A stretch of DNA of 64,000 bases from Isoetes taiwanensis (lineage: Eukaryota > Streptophyta > Lycopodiopsida > Isoetales > Isoetaceae): the NCBI GenBank assembly GCA_021234155.1, contig JAJEKV010000008.1, positions 9,636,445 through 9,700,444 on the forward strand. The letters are read 5' to 3'. The translations under genes and the position numbers were made by a program. Shown here one piece after another: positions 21,037 through 32,056 of this stretch. Each line of letters opens with the position of its first letter. The stretch's first letter is position 1. Below the pieces are notes generated by a model. It searched no databases, was not told the origin of the DNA, and saw nothing but the letters and a program-made list of their open reading frames with translations.

Positions 21037-21152
21037 ATTATGGGGATAGTTGGGAGCCCTCGAGCCGCAGTATAAAGCGCATCAATTTTAACATCCGTGT
21101 TACCAACTACGCTAGAGGACATTCTTGCATTAGGACTTTGTACTGCTGAAGG
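21037..21152 (+). pseudogene. Exon with in-frame TAA, unrecognised gene (copy A)
   Basis: The acceptor TCTGTCCAG and the donor GTAAGT bound 116 nt, phase 0 in and phase 2 out. The reading is I-M-G-I-V-G-S-P-R-A-A-V, TAA (21073-21075), S-A-S-I-L-T-S-V-L-P-T-T-L-E-D-I-L-A-L-G and on to C-T-A-E. The far side of the stop is clearly coding. The stop follows directly on CCGCAG, so a sequence error is possible. Copy B has the same TAA. Confidence 0.45.
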
Positions 21153-21366
21153 GTAAGTAATGTTTCTCCATGAATTGTATGCTTGTCCGGAAAAAAAGCG
21201 ATCACGGTTAATACTACATGTGATGCATGCTCGCTATGGAATAGCGCAAAAAGATTGTACCCAAGAGTTGGGAATACATTGCAATCTCGTTGTATTTCAT
21301 TGATTATTATTCCAACCTGTCTTTTGCATTGATAGTCTACATTGGGTGCTGATTGTGGTCTCACAG

Positions 21367-21418
21367 GCTACGAGCATGTGACCAAATTATTGCATCTTTA
21401 GAAAATCCAGAAGGATAG
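21367..21418 (+). other. Last exon of an unrecognised gene (copy A)
   Basis: After TCTCACAG, phase 1 completes the codon of the preceding exon and the frame reads L-R-A-C-D-Q-I-I-A-S-L-E-N-P-E-G, then TAG. The three exons 20830, 21037 and 21367 join in perfect phase. That is the best evidence for a genuine plus-strand gene here, with its 3' end at 21418. Confidence 0.5.
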
Positions 21419-22985
21419 TAGTCCTATCTCAATTAGATTCAGCAAGTAGTTTTCAAGTTGTGGAAAGGGACGAGGAACCCAGATTTTATTTGGTTTAAAT
21501 TGGGCAGACTCCCAAGCTGTGATCTCACAATAAAATGGACCAAAAGGTTGTTTTTCTATCTTTGTGAAGTGGTTCATGCTTGGACAACAATGCATCCCAC
21601 TTTTGTTGTACCTGATGATGCGACTTGACTCCCTCTTCCTCCTTCCTCCCAAGGTCTTCGAAAACACTTGACATCTTGAGAGACATTGAAAAGCAAAAGC
21701 CTAAAGTGATTTGAACCAGTTGAAAATTGGTTCTTCACAATCTGTAAGATGGGTAACAGTGCTTCAACTATGAGACACTTCCTAAAACCTTATCTCTAAG
21801 CACATTCTTTTTCATAATCACTGAGAATCATTTCTAACAATCATTCCTACATGGACATCGGATCAGCAATGTCATGCTCTACATCTTTTTTGACTAAACA
21901 TGTCATGCTCAGCATAATCATAGATTAAACACACTATCCATTCGAGGTGTCTATGTATGTTCCAAAAGTTCATGACTATGTGCCACATTAGCTCCCTCTG
22001 CTCTTCATATTCTGAACAGTCATGCAGACTGGTTTGTGGTCTCCATGGAAGAAGAAACAGCTGAAATAGATGGCGGGAACAAGCAGACACTTGAACCCCC
22101 CAACCATGGCCGTACATCATGTGTAGTTACAGATACACATGGTCCAGATATAGAGAACGGATCCAGATACAAAGAACGCCCACATGAAAGCATCAGTTTT
22201 TAAGTGCATCTGGGGCCATTGTCACTGCTCTGGCAGGCAAAGAGAATTTGGAAAGAATAGACGAAGATAAAGTTTCACTTTCCATTGTGCCTTTTGAACC
22301 TAGTAGTAGTAGCGCCATATTTCAAGTGTAGTTTTGCTAACGTGCTACTAGGACTTTTGCACAGCATTAATAACATCACTATGAGGGCTCTCGCTATACC
22401 ATCATGCCTTGTGTATAACGCTATGGTCTTTAGAGGACCAGACACTGCATCTGTTGTGCCATTTTTAATGTCTTCGTCCTATTATGAATGCTTAGAAATT
22501 TTAATGTCCACTAACACTCAAGGGCATGAACCTCAATAGAAAGCAAGATCATCCAAATACTCAAGGGCATGAACCTCAATAGAGAAGGGGCCATATAGAC
22601 GTAAACAATGGAATAAAGCAAGGGCATAGACAATAAAGAAAAAAATTATAGAAATACATTGCGATTCTTTTAGTGTAGAAGTCTCTCTAGGGCAAAGTGG
22701 ATACGTGAAAGGTTAAGGTTTAGCATCTTTTTTAGGAAATTATTCTTAAAAAATAGGCCAATATCAATACTGAAGTCATGAAAAGGGCTATATCATGTTC
22801 TATGAGTTGGAATTGCATAGAACCAAGACCTAGTGTTCTAATATTGATTTGTTGCCAAAAGAACTTATGTTGCAATGTTGGAATATTTTAATGGTTGGGG
22901 CATTGATTTCAAAGAAATCCATTTAAAAAGGTGACTTTTTATTTATTTATCTAAACATGTATAAAGATTATAGACTCTCTCGTAG
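21419..22985. other. Non-genic stretch downstream of the last exon
   Basis: No exon is recognised. A short direct duplication, CTCAAGGGCATGAACCTCAA, occurs at about 22518 and 22560. The 84-codon ORF at 22285-22539 has no recognisable motif. Confidence 0.35.
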
Positions 22986-23130
22986 CATCTGCACAATAAG
23001 GATGTGATTTATAGAGACATGAAACCATCTATATTTTGGTCAAAACTGCACATCAGAGTTTTATTATTGAGCTTGTTGATTTTAAGGTATCTAGAGCATA
23101 CTTTTACACGAGTTTTAATATTGAAATGTT
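22986..23130 (+). pseudogene. Protein kinase fragment, subdomains VIb-VII (copy A)
   Basis: H-L-H-N-K-D-V-I-Y-R-D-M-K-P-S at 22986-23030 is the catalytic-loop motif (Y-R-D-x-K-P-S) of plant receptor-like kinases. After a one-base loss the next frame gives I-L-V-K-T... and I-I-E-L-V-D-F-K-V-S-R-A-Y, where DFG has become DFK. Only about 45 residues are present, against roughly 270 for a kinase domain. It is a dead fragment, duplicated at 38788. Confidence 0.6.
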
Positions 23131-23319
23131 GGGAGAACCTCTCACTATTCAAATAAAGTTATAATATCGAGATGAGATGCACAATGATATAACTTAACCA
23201 AAAAGAGCAAGTAGAACATCATTGAGAAGAGCCAAATGCAAAGCCAATTGAAAAGTGCACTGTCAATTAGAAAGCAATGCTAGAAAAATTAGCCAGTGAT
23301 CCTAGAGATCTAGAGATCT

Positions 23320-23620
23320 TGACAGATCTTGACAATGAGGAAAATCAATCCTAATCAAAACATGTCAAGATTTAAGTTGATTGAATAAAAGGCACATTTT
23401 TCCTATATATGCTTTCAAATAATAAGCATTATAGTGTAGATTTACCTAAGAGGTTGATTACAATCATGCATGGAATTTCTCCTCAGTATTCGAATCAGTT
23501 TTCATGTGGATTAAGCATGTGAGTATCAACCAAAGTTGTCGATTCCTTGCAAAAACTATACTATCTAATGCCTTAATTCGAAGTTGTCACTCTCGTCACG
23601 GGGCAACCCTCCGTCTGCTA
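23320..23620. other. Unannotated spacer
   Basis: AT-rich sequence between the end of the duplication and the SINE-like array; I see no feature in it. Confidence 0.4.
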
Positions 23621-25236
23621 AAGACCTTGTTTTTATAACAACCCACTCAATTGTTTTAGGACTATTGTTTTAGGACTATATGGTTTATGGTTTTAGAAAT
23701 TGTTTTTTTTTACATCCATATTAGATCCTCCTGGAACCCCTTATTATTTTGCTACATATTTCTCAAATGAGGTGCACCCGACTACCACGCCGCCGGGATT
23801 CGTCGATCCTATGACCCGGATCGTATGTTGGGATCTCTGGGCACCCCTCATTTCGCTTATATTCATTTATGATTGAGCCGGCGCACCCCGGATTACCACG
23901 GTTGTTCGGATTCACCGATCCTACGATCCGTTGTATGTTGGGGTCTCGGGCACCTCTCGTTTTTCGCTTATAGTCATTTATGATTGGAGGCGCCTATAAT
24001 TTTGGAATATGAAATACGATTTCGCCTAAAGTTTTGAGGGAATATCGAATCTTATAATTTTGGAATATGAAATATGATTTCGCCTAAGGTTTTTGAGGGA
24101 ATATCGAACCTGTATACGACTTTGCCTAAGATTTTCAAATATGAAATAGGGGGGCTCGAACCTCTATCAAAATAACTCAATGTCTTAATAAGACTATTTT
24201 AACCAATATATTCAGTGGGCTAATGTAATTATTTTCTAACTTGAATCTATGTTTTTTTTTTATAACAACCCATGGCTTTAGGAATTGTTTTATTCTATGT
24301 CCATATCAGATCCCCCTAGAACCCCCTATTATTTTGCTACATATTCTAAATGAGGTGCACCCTGGACTACCATAGTCGTCGGATTCGTCGATTCTACGAC
24401 CCAAATCGTATGTTGGGGCCTCTAGGCACCTCTCGTTTCGCTTATAGTCATTTGTGATTGGAGGCGCCTATGATTTTAAAATATGAAATACGATTTCGCC
24501 TAAGGTTTTGAGGCAATATCGAACTTCTATACGGCTTTGCCTAAAATTTTAGAATATGAAATACGGAGGCTCGAACCTCTATTAGAATAATTCAATGTCC
24601 TAATAAAACTACTTTAACCAATATATCCAGTGAGCCAATGTGATTTTTTTTTTATCTTCAATCTATGTTTTTTTTTATAACAGCCCATTCAATTGTTTTA
24701 GGGATATATGGTCTATGGTTTCAGGAATTGTTTTTTTTTTTCGTCCATATCAGACCCCCTTGGAACTCCCTATTATTTTGCTACATAGTTAAACAAGGTG
24801 CACCTTGGACTACCACAGTCGTCAGATTCGTCGATCCTACGACTCAGATCGTATGTTGGGGCCTCTGGGCACCTCTCTTTTTGCTTATAGTCATTTATGA
24901 TTAGAGGCGCCTATGATTTTGGAATATGAAATACGATTTCGTCTAAGCTTTTTAGGGAATATCGAACCTCTATACGACTTTGCCTAAGATTTTAGAATAT
25001 GAAATACGGGGGCTCGAACCTCTATCAAAATAACTCAATGTCCTAATAAGACTATTTTAACCAATATATTCAGTAAGCTAATGTGATTATTTTTTATCTT
25101 GAATCGATGTTTTTTTTTTTATAACAACCTACTCAATTGTTTTAGGGCTATATGGTCTATGGTTTTAGGAATTGTTTTTTTTTTTTACATCCATATCAGA
25201 CCCCCCTGGAACTCCCCCTGTTATTTTGCTACATAT
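23621..25236 (-). repeat. Tandem tRNA-derived SINE-like repeats, about 440-585 bp period
   Basis: Units begin near GAGGTGCACC at 23770, 24354 and 24796, with a partial extra head near 23880. Each contains CGTCGATCCTACGACC, GAATATGAAATACGATTTCG and an AT-rich tail with poly-T followed by CAATTGTTTTAGG and CCCCTGGAAC. On the minus strand each unit holds an A-box-like TAGCTCACTGG..TATATTGGTT (24215, 24635, 25075) and, about 70 nt on, a near-perfect B-box GGTTCGAGCCC (24155, 24570, 25015). That spacing is the one found inside tRNAs. This supports a tRNA-derived SINE or tRNA-pseudogene repeat arranged head to tail. Confidence 0.6.
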
Positions 25237-26340
25237 TCAACTATAATAGAAGGTAAACTCTAATCAGCGAAATGGCTTGCAGGTATCACCTTGCTATGAA
25301 ATTTGCAAAAATCAGACATGGGGTTTGGTTTGGTTTGGTTCCACATATGCCCCTCAAGTTTGCAATTATTCCAAAAATATCCCCAGAAACATGTTATTTG
25401 GCTTAAATCATGGGGATTCACCCTTGATTGGCGTATAATCCATGAGAGTCAACAGAAAGTGGTTTTTGGGACCATTTTCGTATGTATACTTAGTAGTCGG
25501 CGTGTTTTTAAGCACTGATCTAGTGCAAACTTTATACACAGAGGGGTCAAACTTCCTTTCAAAGATGTGTATATAAGAGGTGTTTTCTCTACCCTTCGAA
25601 TGCAAACGCCATACCCCCTTTATGTATAAGTGCACCTTCCGAGGCTTAAATAGGGATAAAATATTCATGATCGATCAAATATAAAAGTGTTCTTCATGAA
25701 ACTTACATATGCGAGTGAGATCTATCTAGCAACAGTAGAATCATCTAAAATGAGCTTGGAATTTTCAAGTTATAGTGTTCAAAAAAAAATCATAAAAAAC
25801 AACTCAAATGAGCAAGTAGACAGAGAAAACGAGAAAATGGAGCAAATAGACAGAGCAAATGAGTTTAGGGAGGGAGAAAATGGCCTCCATGGGGAACAGG
25901 CAAGGGATCCTCGAGTGGGGATATTTTTCTGGCATGGATCCACAAATCCGGAGTAAGACTATCTTGACCCGAGATTATCATCTTACTTTGGAGGTGAAAA
26001 TCTAACACTCCAAGGTCACCAACTACCCTAGGTTTAATGCATTTTGCCCAAGCAACCTTGGCCATGTTTTGAAAATCTAAGATTCCAAGTTCCAAGGTCA
26101 CTAGCTACCTTAGGATTAATGCATTTTGCCCAAACAACCTCGATCATATTTCTTCTTCATTGCCACCCCAGTGAAGTTCTTGACTGTGTGAACAACCTCA
26201 TATATCTTGCATTGAGGGGTCAGTAGAGTAGAGATGCCATACAACATGAGTATGACTAGCCGCAATGATTTTTTCGTAGCTTGGATAATGAATTATGTCC
26301 ATATTATGACATTGAATTAGGTTTTGTACTAGAATTGTAA
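25237..26340. other. Unannotated stretch with a relic of the 3.68-kb element's end
   Basis: At about 25560-25645 the words CCCTTCGAATGCAAACGCCA and TATAAGTGCACCTTCCGAGG resemble the right end of the element at 16517-20197 (CCCTCGAACGCAGATGCCAT, GAGGTGCACC). A short direct duplication, GTTCCAAGGTCA/CTCCAAGGTCAC with TTAATGCATTTTGCCCAA, occurs at about 26010-26135. The ORF at 25687-25956 is rich in Glu/Asn/Lys and unrecognised. Confidence 0.4.
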
Positions 26341-26344
26341 TAAT

Positions 26345-29300
26345 AGAATAGAATATGATTTTATCGTCCACGGAGACCAACTGGCCTATGGGACCCAAGT
26401 ACAAAGAGAGAGCAGCAGGCGTATTACTACCAGGATTAAAAAACCCCCGCCCCGAAGGTTTTTCGGGGGAAAAACCTTAGTAGCAATAAGGGTTATATAC
26501 ATAATCACAAGTACAGCTGAGGTTAATGTCGGACAGGGGGGCATAACTGAGTCCGCGTATCCATTACCTCCTCCCGAGGTAATGATCCCAACAAGCCTAC
26601 AGAGGCCGCTGCTCGTTAGCTCATGCAAGGCCCGATGGGGCACAACTAACCGAGCATACCGAGCCCCGGATATGCTGGTATCACGGACAGCCCGAGGGCG
26701 TGACTTTCATCCTCAATGGCGCCCGTTGACAAAGATCGACAGACTGTCCTCACGCGGCCTCCGAATCCATCTCCCCGCCTCAATGCGGAGGGTGGTGTGC
26801 ACTGTCGGCGAATAGAAGCAATCACCCCTGCTTTTTCATGGGTACATGGGTGCGCAGTAGTGGTGGGGCCCCTCGTGAGCATGGGATTAACCTCTGGCCG
26901 ATAATTTGCCACCTTGACATGTGACAGGGCCTCTGCATCCCAAAGCTTGGCCATGAAGCAAGCATCCAAATCTTGCTTCAAGGCGCTGTTCCTTCGGTGT
27001 ATGCATCGGTCCACATCCGTGTGCCCACGCACATTCCATAGCGAGAACCACCGGGCTTGCTTGTCTTTCCAGCCCAGGGCTTTGAGTCGCCATGGGCCCA
27101 TCGCCACTTGCCAAAGCAAGGTTGGGCAGCCGGGCTTCATCCATAGCCACCACCTTCCGAAGTAAATAATGTGACGTTCCAAATAGCCCCTCAGAATGGA
27201 AGGAAGCCTGCCTCCTGGAGCAAGATCGATATGGGACCGTGGACTTCACTCCCGTGCGGGCCAAGAAGGCCTTCAGACTGCTCTAGATCGTTCCAAGTGG
27301 TGAGGGATATCACCGGCCCCACACTTCTGCCCCATAGAGGAGGACCGGTTCAACCAAGGCCCTCAACAAGTGTGCCCGGGTGACCCCATGCATACTGACT
27401 CTGCCTTGTGATCGTTGTTTTGCATTGCATACTGGGGCTTTCCAGCTACTGCAGTGACCCGTAACCCGATGGATGCATCCATTGTGTGGTAGTAGAAAAC
27501 TCAATGCCCAAATACTTATAAGATCGAGCCACCTCCACTACCTGCCCCCTCGGTAAGTGAATGAGGGAAGGCGTGGGTGCCGGATGATGGGACCAACAAA
27601 GACCCTTGTCTTGGCCAAGTTAACTCTCATGTCAAGGAATTGGCGTAAAGTGTCCAAAGCATCCGGTGGCGTTGCATGTCCTCTGGGGGTATATGCGAGC
27701 AGTCAACATCATCGCATATATGAGTTGCGGGATTATGTGGTGCATCAACTGAGCACCTCCTCCCCGTGTGCTCAGCCAGCCATTCTTCTAGCCGGGTCAA
27801 TGTACAAGCCGAAGAGCGTCGGGGATAGAGGGCAGCCCCGGCGCACCCCAATGCTACTAACAACGGGCTCCCAAGCGGAGACTAACGGAGCAAGCCTCAT
27901 TATAGTCCGTATATAGCATTCTGCAAGTCGACGGGGTCCCTAGCTGTCTCAATCTGTCCCACAACTTATCCCGGCCTTTGTGTCAAAAGCCTTTTGCGAA
28001 ATCCACAAAGCAACAAAGATGCATTCTCGGGCGTTGATTCCGCTATCCTCTATGAGTGTTCGCAGAGTGAAGATATGGTCAATAGTAGAATGCCGGGGCG
28101 GAACCCTGCCTCTGCGTGAGAGCCCGCACTTCTCCATCCTTCGCCTAAAGTGTCGGGCATTTGCCAAGAATCCCGGCAAGCAACTTGGCAAAGACAGAAT
28201 CCCACCATAATGGTACGATAGTTGGTCAATGTGGGGGTCCCCTCGCTTTGTATATGGGCACAACTCTACCGGTAGTCCAAAGGCGGGGGGAAGCCTTCTT
28301 GCAATGCCCCTCGTTGAAGAGTCTTTGAGAACCGCACCATTGGGGGCCCGCCCACTTGAGAAGCTCTGCCGCATACCATCCAAATCTGCCGCCTTCCCGA
28401 TTAGCGGCGCTGCGTGCCCATTATGACATCCCCTTCAAGAATGACCGATTAGGCCTGCCTCATGAGGTACCGTGCCCGGCTTCCCATTGGGTCATACCGC
28501 CGCAAGTATCTCTCACCCATTGTTCCGGGTAATATTTCCCGTGGGTCGTGCAGGCTTACTCAAGACCTTTCTCCGTAAAGGTCCTAGGGTGGCGGTCTAG
28601 TAGACCAAACATCTCATTCTTTGAGTGCTCCGCAAGGTACCCGGCTTTCTTGGTCTTGAGGAAGGAGCGGTATTGACAGACGGGCGGCCTCAAGGGCTTA
28701 ATGGTGGGGTCCAAAGACTTGGCGGAGCCATCGTTTCAGCTCCCCGACATTCGCCATCGAACCCGGTGATTGCGGGGAAGGTGGTTGCAGCCCTGTGGAT
28801 CGTCGAGAGTGGCCTCTCCCAAAGCATCCGCCCCTACCCTCGAAGGAGCTGATTCAGCGACGGCGTCTGTTGAAGTGTGGGGAGCTGCAGCACTCGGCAG
28901 CTCATGCTCAAGCATCCTCGCATAGACCGGCCGCATGATCATAGTCCGGGCACGCAACCGTGGGTACATGGGGTGTTGGGGCAATGGGTGCTTTCGGTTG
29001 GCCCGCCAATCTATCTGCAAGAACGGGGCTGATGGTCGAGTCTACTTCCTCGTCCCGCCACCGTCCCCAACAATCGGCGCGGTGATCAAGTGTAGGCATT
29101 GCTCGTCACCTTTAGCACGTAATCCACCACACCGGGTGCCGCCCCCCGGTTCTCCCGTCCTACAAGTGAAGCGGCCGGAGGATTCGCCACCGTCGCCAGC
29201 CCATTGCAAATGACCAGGTCAAAGATATTTGCCCGAGAATGCGGCACCCGCCATACCGCGTCACCGGCCGCCATCCGACCCTTTGGCCAAACCATCTCTG

Positions 29301-29870
29301 CTCAAGGGTCCATTTGCAACACATCCTCGCCTAGAGGTGCGAATTTTGGGATCTGCTCACCTTTGCGGCGCATTGAAATCTCCAAGCAACATGACCTTGC
29401 CCAATTGTTCATCTTGTTGTATGTCATCATATAGATCGACATAGGGCTCCCCGCCCGTCCCACATCCGCGCGCGTGTGGTAAAAGTTGCTCTCAAAGATG
29501 GGGAAGTAGCAAGCCGCCACAAAGAGAGGGCTGCCATCGCTGTTCTGCACTCGTACCCACATGTATCTGTTGTGCCTGTCAATGCTTTGGTACGGGGAGA
29601 CCGATTGGGCCAAGGTCGCCCGGTAGTAACACGCAATTCCTCCGTGTCCTCGCTTTCCCGGTGCACTCATTGAAGACGAGTAGCGGGGTATCCCCGGCAA
29701 ATCGTAGCTCGTGACCAAAGATGTTCCCATGTTTCCATGAGGAAGATAAGGTCCATGTCCGTGGCGACGGAATTGAGACTGTCCCCTTTCTGCCATGGAA
29801 AGCCACGGCAATTCCAGGATACCACGTTGAGACACGATCCCTATATATTTCCAGCTTGTTTGGCGTGTTG
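26345..29870 (-). mobile_element. Near full-length LINE (ORF2), broken
   Basis: Reading on the minus strand: an AP-endonuclease-like domain (29835-29090), ending in V-V-D-Y-V-L-K; then RT with S-T-I-D-H-I-F-T-L-R-T-L-I-E-D (about 28115-28060), K-A-F-D-T (about 27990) and a degraded Y-A-D-D box seen as I-C-D-D-V-D (about 27715); then Y-G-A-E-V-W (about 27320); then S-T-V-P-Y and a C-terminal I-E-D-E-S-H-A-L region (27265-26640). The 3' end has a GC-rich hairpin (26442-26470) and ATTCT pentamers (26333-26352). GC content is much higher than in the flanks. Many frameshifts coincide with CHG sites, so the true degree of decay is unclear. It is the same family as the plus-strand LINEs, but a distinct copy. 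Confidence 0.8.
29302..29835 (-). pseudogene. LINE AP-endonuclease domain part
   Basis: The longest open stretch of the endonuclease (about 177 codons) includes M-S-A-P-G-K-R-G-H-G-G-I-A-C-Y-Y-R, W-V-R-V-Q-N-S-D-G and F-V-A-A-C-Y-F-P. These correspond to the conserved G-x-G-G-x-x-x-Y / W-v-x-v / A-x-x-Y-x-P blocks of plant LINE endonucleases, which nick target DNA. The next part, with S-R-A-N-I-F-D-L-V-I-C-N-G and V-V-D-Y-V-L, is in another frame at 29295-29086. Confidence 0.65.
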
Positions 29871-29897
29871 TTATCCAGAGATATGACCTTCCTTAAG

Positions 29898-30840
29898 GCG
29901 GCAGAATTTTGATCGGTCATATCTCTCACATCCGGTGTCAGATTTTCATGTGCTTGGGCTTGTTGGAAAGCTGGTTCAGAGATCTTTCCAACGGTGTATG
30001 GTACCTGCATGCTTGGCTTTGTTTCTGTGCTCAAATTGACACTTTTCCAGGCTGTGTGCTGGGGTTTATGTGGCAACCGGTAGACACTTCCACGGACTGT
30101 ATCTCTCACATCCGGTGTCAGATGTTCATGTGCTTGGGCTTGTTGGAAAGCTGGTTCAGAGAGATTTCCAACGGTGTATGATTACTTGTATGCTTGTCTT
30201 TGTTTCAGTGCTCAAATCTGCCCTTTTCCGGGCTGTGTGCTAGGGTTTTTGTGGCAGCCCTTCTTCTTCCTTCTTTGAGAAGTATAGCCCTCGCCTGATG
30301 CCGTTGTTGGCCTTGGCCACGCGGTGTTGAAAGGTGTGCATTGTACTCTTATTGAAGGTTACGAGAATATTTTACTAATTCATACCCTAATTCCTGATGG
30401 TGTTGTTGATGAAAGTTCGACACCAATATAGGGATTGGCGTATGTTTTAGTAAGTATTCGATTGGTCTCGTCTTGCGGCAGAATTTTGATCGGTCATATC
30501 TCTCACATCCGGTGTCAGATTTTCATGTGCTTGGGCTTGTTGGAAAGCTGGTTCAGAGATCTTTCCAACGGCATATAGTACTTGCATGCTTGGCTTTGTT
30601 TCTGTGCTCAAATTGGCACTTTTCCGGGCTGTGTGCTAGGGTTTTACGGGCAACCAAGAGACACTTTGACGGTTGTATCTCTCACATCCAAAGTCGATTT
30701 TCATGTGCTTGGGCTTGTTGGAAAGCTGGTTCAGAGAGCTTTCCAAAGGTTTATGATACCTGCATGCTTGTCTTTGTTTTATGCTCAAATCTGCACTTTT
30801 CCGGGCTGTGTGCTAGGGTTTTTGTGGCAGCCGGTACACA
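29898..30840 (+). repeat. Four ~185-bp monomers in two dimers
   Basis: Monomers start at about 29911, 30097, 30489 and 30674. Each contains TCTCACATCCGGTGTCAG, TTCATGTGCTTGGGCTTGTT, GGAAAGCTGGTTCAGAGA and GGGCTGTGTGCTAGGGTTTT. The dimers are 577 bp apart (GCGGCAGAATTTTGATCGG at 29898 and 30475). Such TTTCCAACGG-type monomers occur in untranslated or LTR regions of plant retroelements. Here they lie between a LINE and ORF1-like coding sequence, perhaps as a 5' UTR promoter array. ORFs reading across them repeat with the monomer and are not genes. Confidence 0.6.
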
Positions 30841-31079
30841 CCAGATATCCAGGAGTCTATTAGCCACTTTCCTTTTTTTGCCCCCTTTCAGCCCCTTTGC
30901 TCCCAACCCTAATTTGGGCAGTCAGAGCATACAAATTAATGTTGAGCTAGGCTCCAACATCTACCTCGACATTGCCATAGCCCAACCAATCGCCTCTTGG
31001 CCTTGCCTAGCCAAAGCCACACCGCCACAGCCGCCTAGCCCCCCGGGACCTGATAAGCCCCTGCCATAGCCTACCTAAA

Positions 31080-32056
31080 ACCCTGTTAGACCTGTCGTGG
31101 CCCAAGTCATACCCCAATTCATGGCCACGCATTACCAGTCCCATGTGTGGACCCCACACTTGGTTGGTGAGCTACCTCGCACCACACCAACCCATCCCGG
31201 AAGGCCCAAACACACCAACCACCGGTTGACCCCACGCAGCAAAGCCCTCCCTGGGAAGACCATGAAGCGGGGCCACCAAGGAAGAGGCCTCGGGCGCGAG
31301 GGAGAGACATCTTCCAAGAAGAGGGAGGCCCGAGCCAAGGCCCGGTCGACCCGGCCGGTGGGCCACACAGTGCAATCCGGGTCACCGAACCTTGAGCCGC
31401 ATCCAAAGCGAGGGTTGAGGCCAACAAAGGCATGCCTTGCGTGCCTCCCGGCGAGGTGGAGAACATAACATCTCTGGATGTTGCGCAGGCGCTTGGTGCG
31501 AGAAAAAGCGGCGAATCACGTAATTGGAGGATCGCTGCACGACGCGCGATGATAGCATCCACTTGCTACAATTTGACAGACAACAATACCAGCAGGAGCT
31601 TGCAGATATGAGGGGGCGTGTAGACACCGTGTTGGCAGCTATGGAAGCTGGGACGCAGGACAGGAACCGGGTAGAGCAGGAGACACTGTAACCCCCGCCT
31701 CGATCCAGCCGAGGTTGAGGAGGCTAAGGCCACGCACGAGGGGAGTACAAAGCCGCCTCCCCGCCGAGGTTGCGGAGGCCATCACCGTGGAGACAAGGGA
31801 GTCCAGCCGCTGGAAGCTAGCCAGCGTAACCGGAGCACTCTTCGGAGTAAGGATTTAGCACGAGATCGGGAGCTACAGGAGCTTCGGGCGGCCGTTGCCC
31901 AGCAAGGCAAGGGCCTCCAGGCCGAGGCACATGAGCAACTCTGCCATTGCACGCGGGAGATGGCAAGACATGACAACGTCCTGCAAGAGCTGAGCTCCAG
32001 ACTCCGGAGAACAAAAACCACAGCAAAGAACACACCAACCCCGCGAACCCCTAGTT
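31080..32056 (+). pseudogene. LINE ORF1 / gag-like fragment
   Basis: A basic, Pro/Arg-rich stretch opens it (31097-31468, with K-K-R-E-A-R-A-K-A-R). After it, in shifted frames, come L-L-Q-F-D-R-Q-Q-Y-Q-Q-E-L-A-D-M-R and E-A-G-T-Q-D-R-N-R-V-E-Q-E-T (about 31560-31690), then D-L-A-R-D-R-E-L-Q-E-L-R-A-A-V-A (about 31850) and further coiled coil up to 32050. A basic region plus coiled coil is typical of nucleic-acid-binding ORF1 or Gag proteins. It runs straight into the LINE RT of duplication copy B at 32057 without an endonuclease, so the junction is a breakpoint. Confidence 0.5.

Larger units (their letters stand above)
12571..23319 (+). repeat. Segmental duplication copy A (interrupted)
   Basis: 12571-16516 and 20198-23319 match 32057-36013 and 36005-39120 in the same order and orientation, with the shared words running through. 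The left edge is at GGGAAATAGTTGGGAGCC inside LINE RT coding. The right edge is at GATCTAGAGATCT. Copy A is split by the inverted-repeat element at 16517-20197, which is missing in copy B. Differences between copies are small and concentrate at CAG/CTG sites. Confidence 0.9.

Noticed and set aside
24568..24640. Functional tRNA gene on the minus strand
   Set aside because: A- and B-box-like sequences are present, but the acceptor stem and a clean anticodon arm cannot be drawn. Tandem recurrence with a common body fits a SINE or pseudogene.
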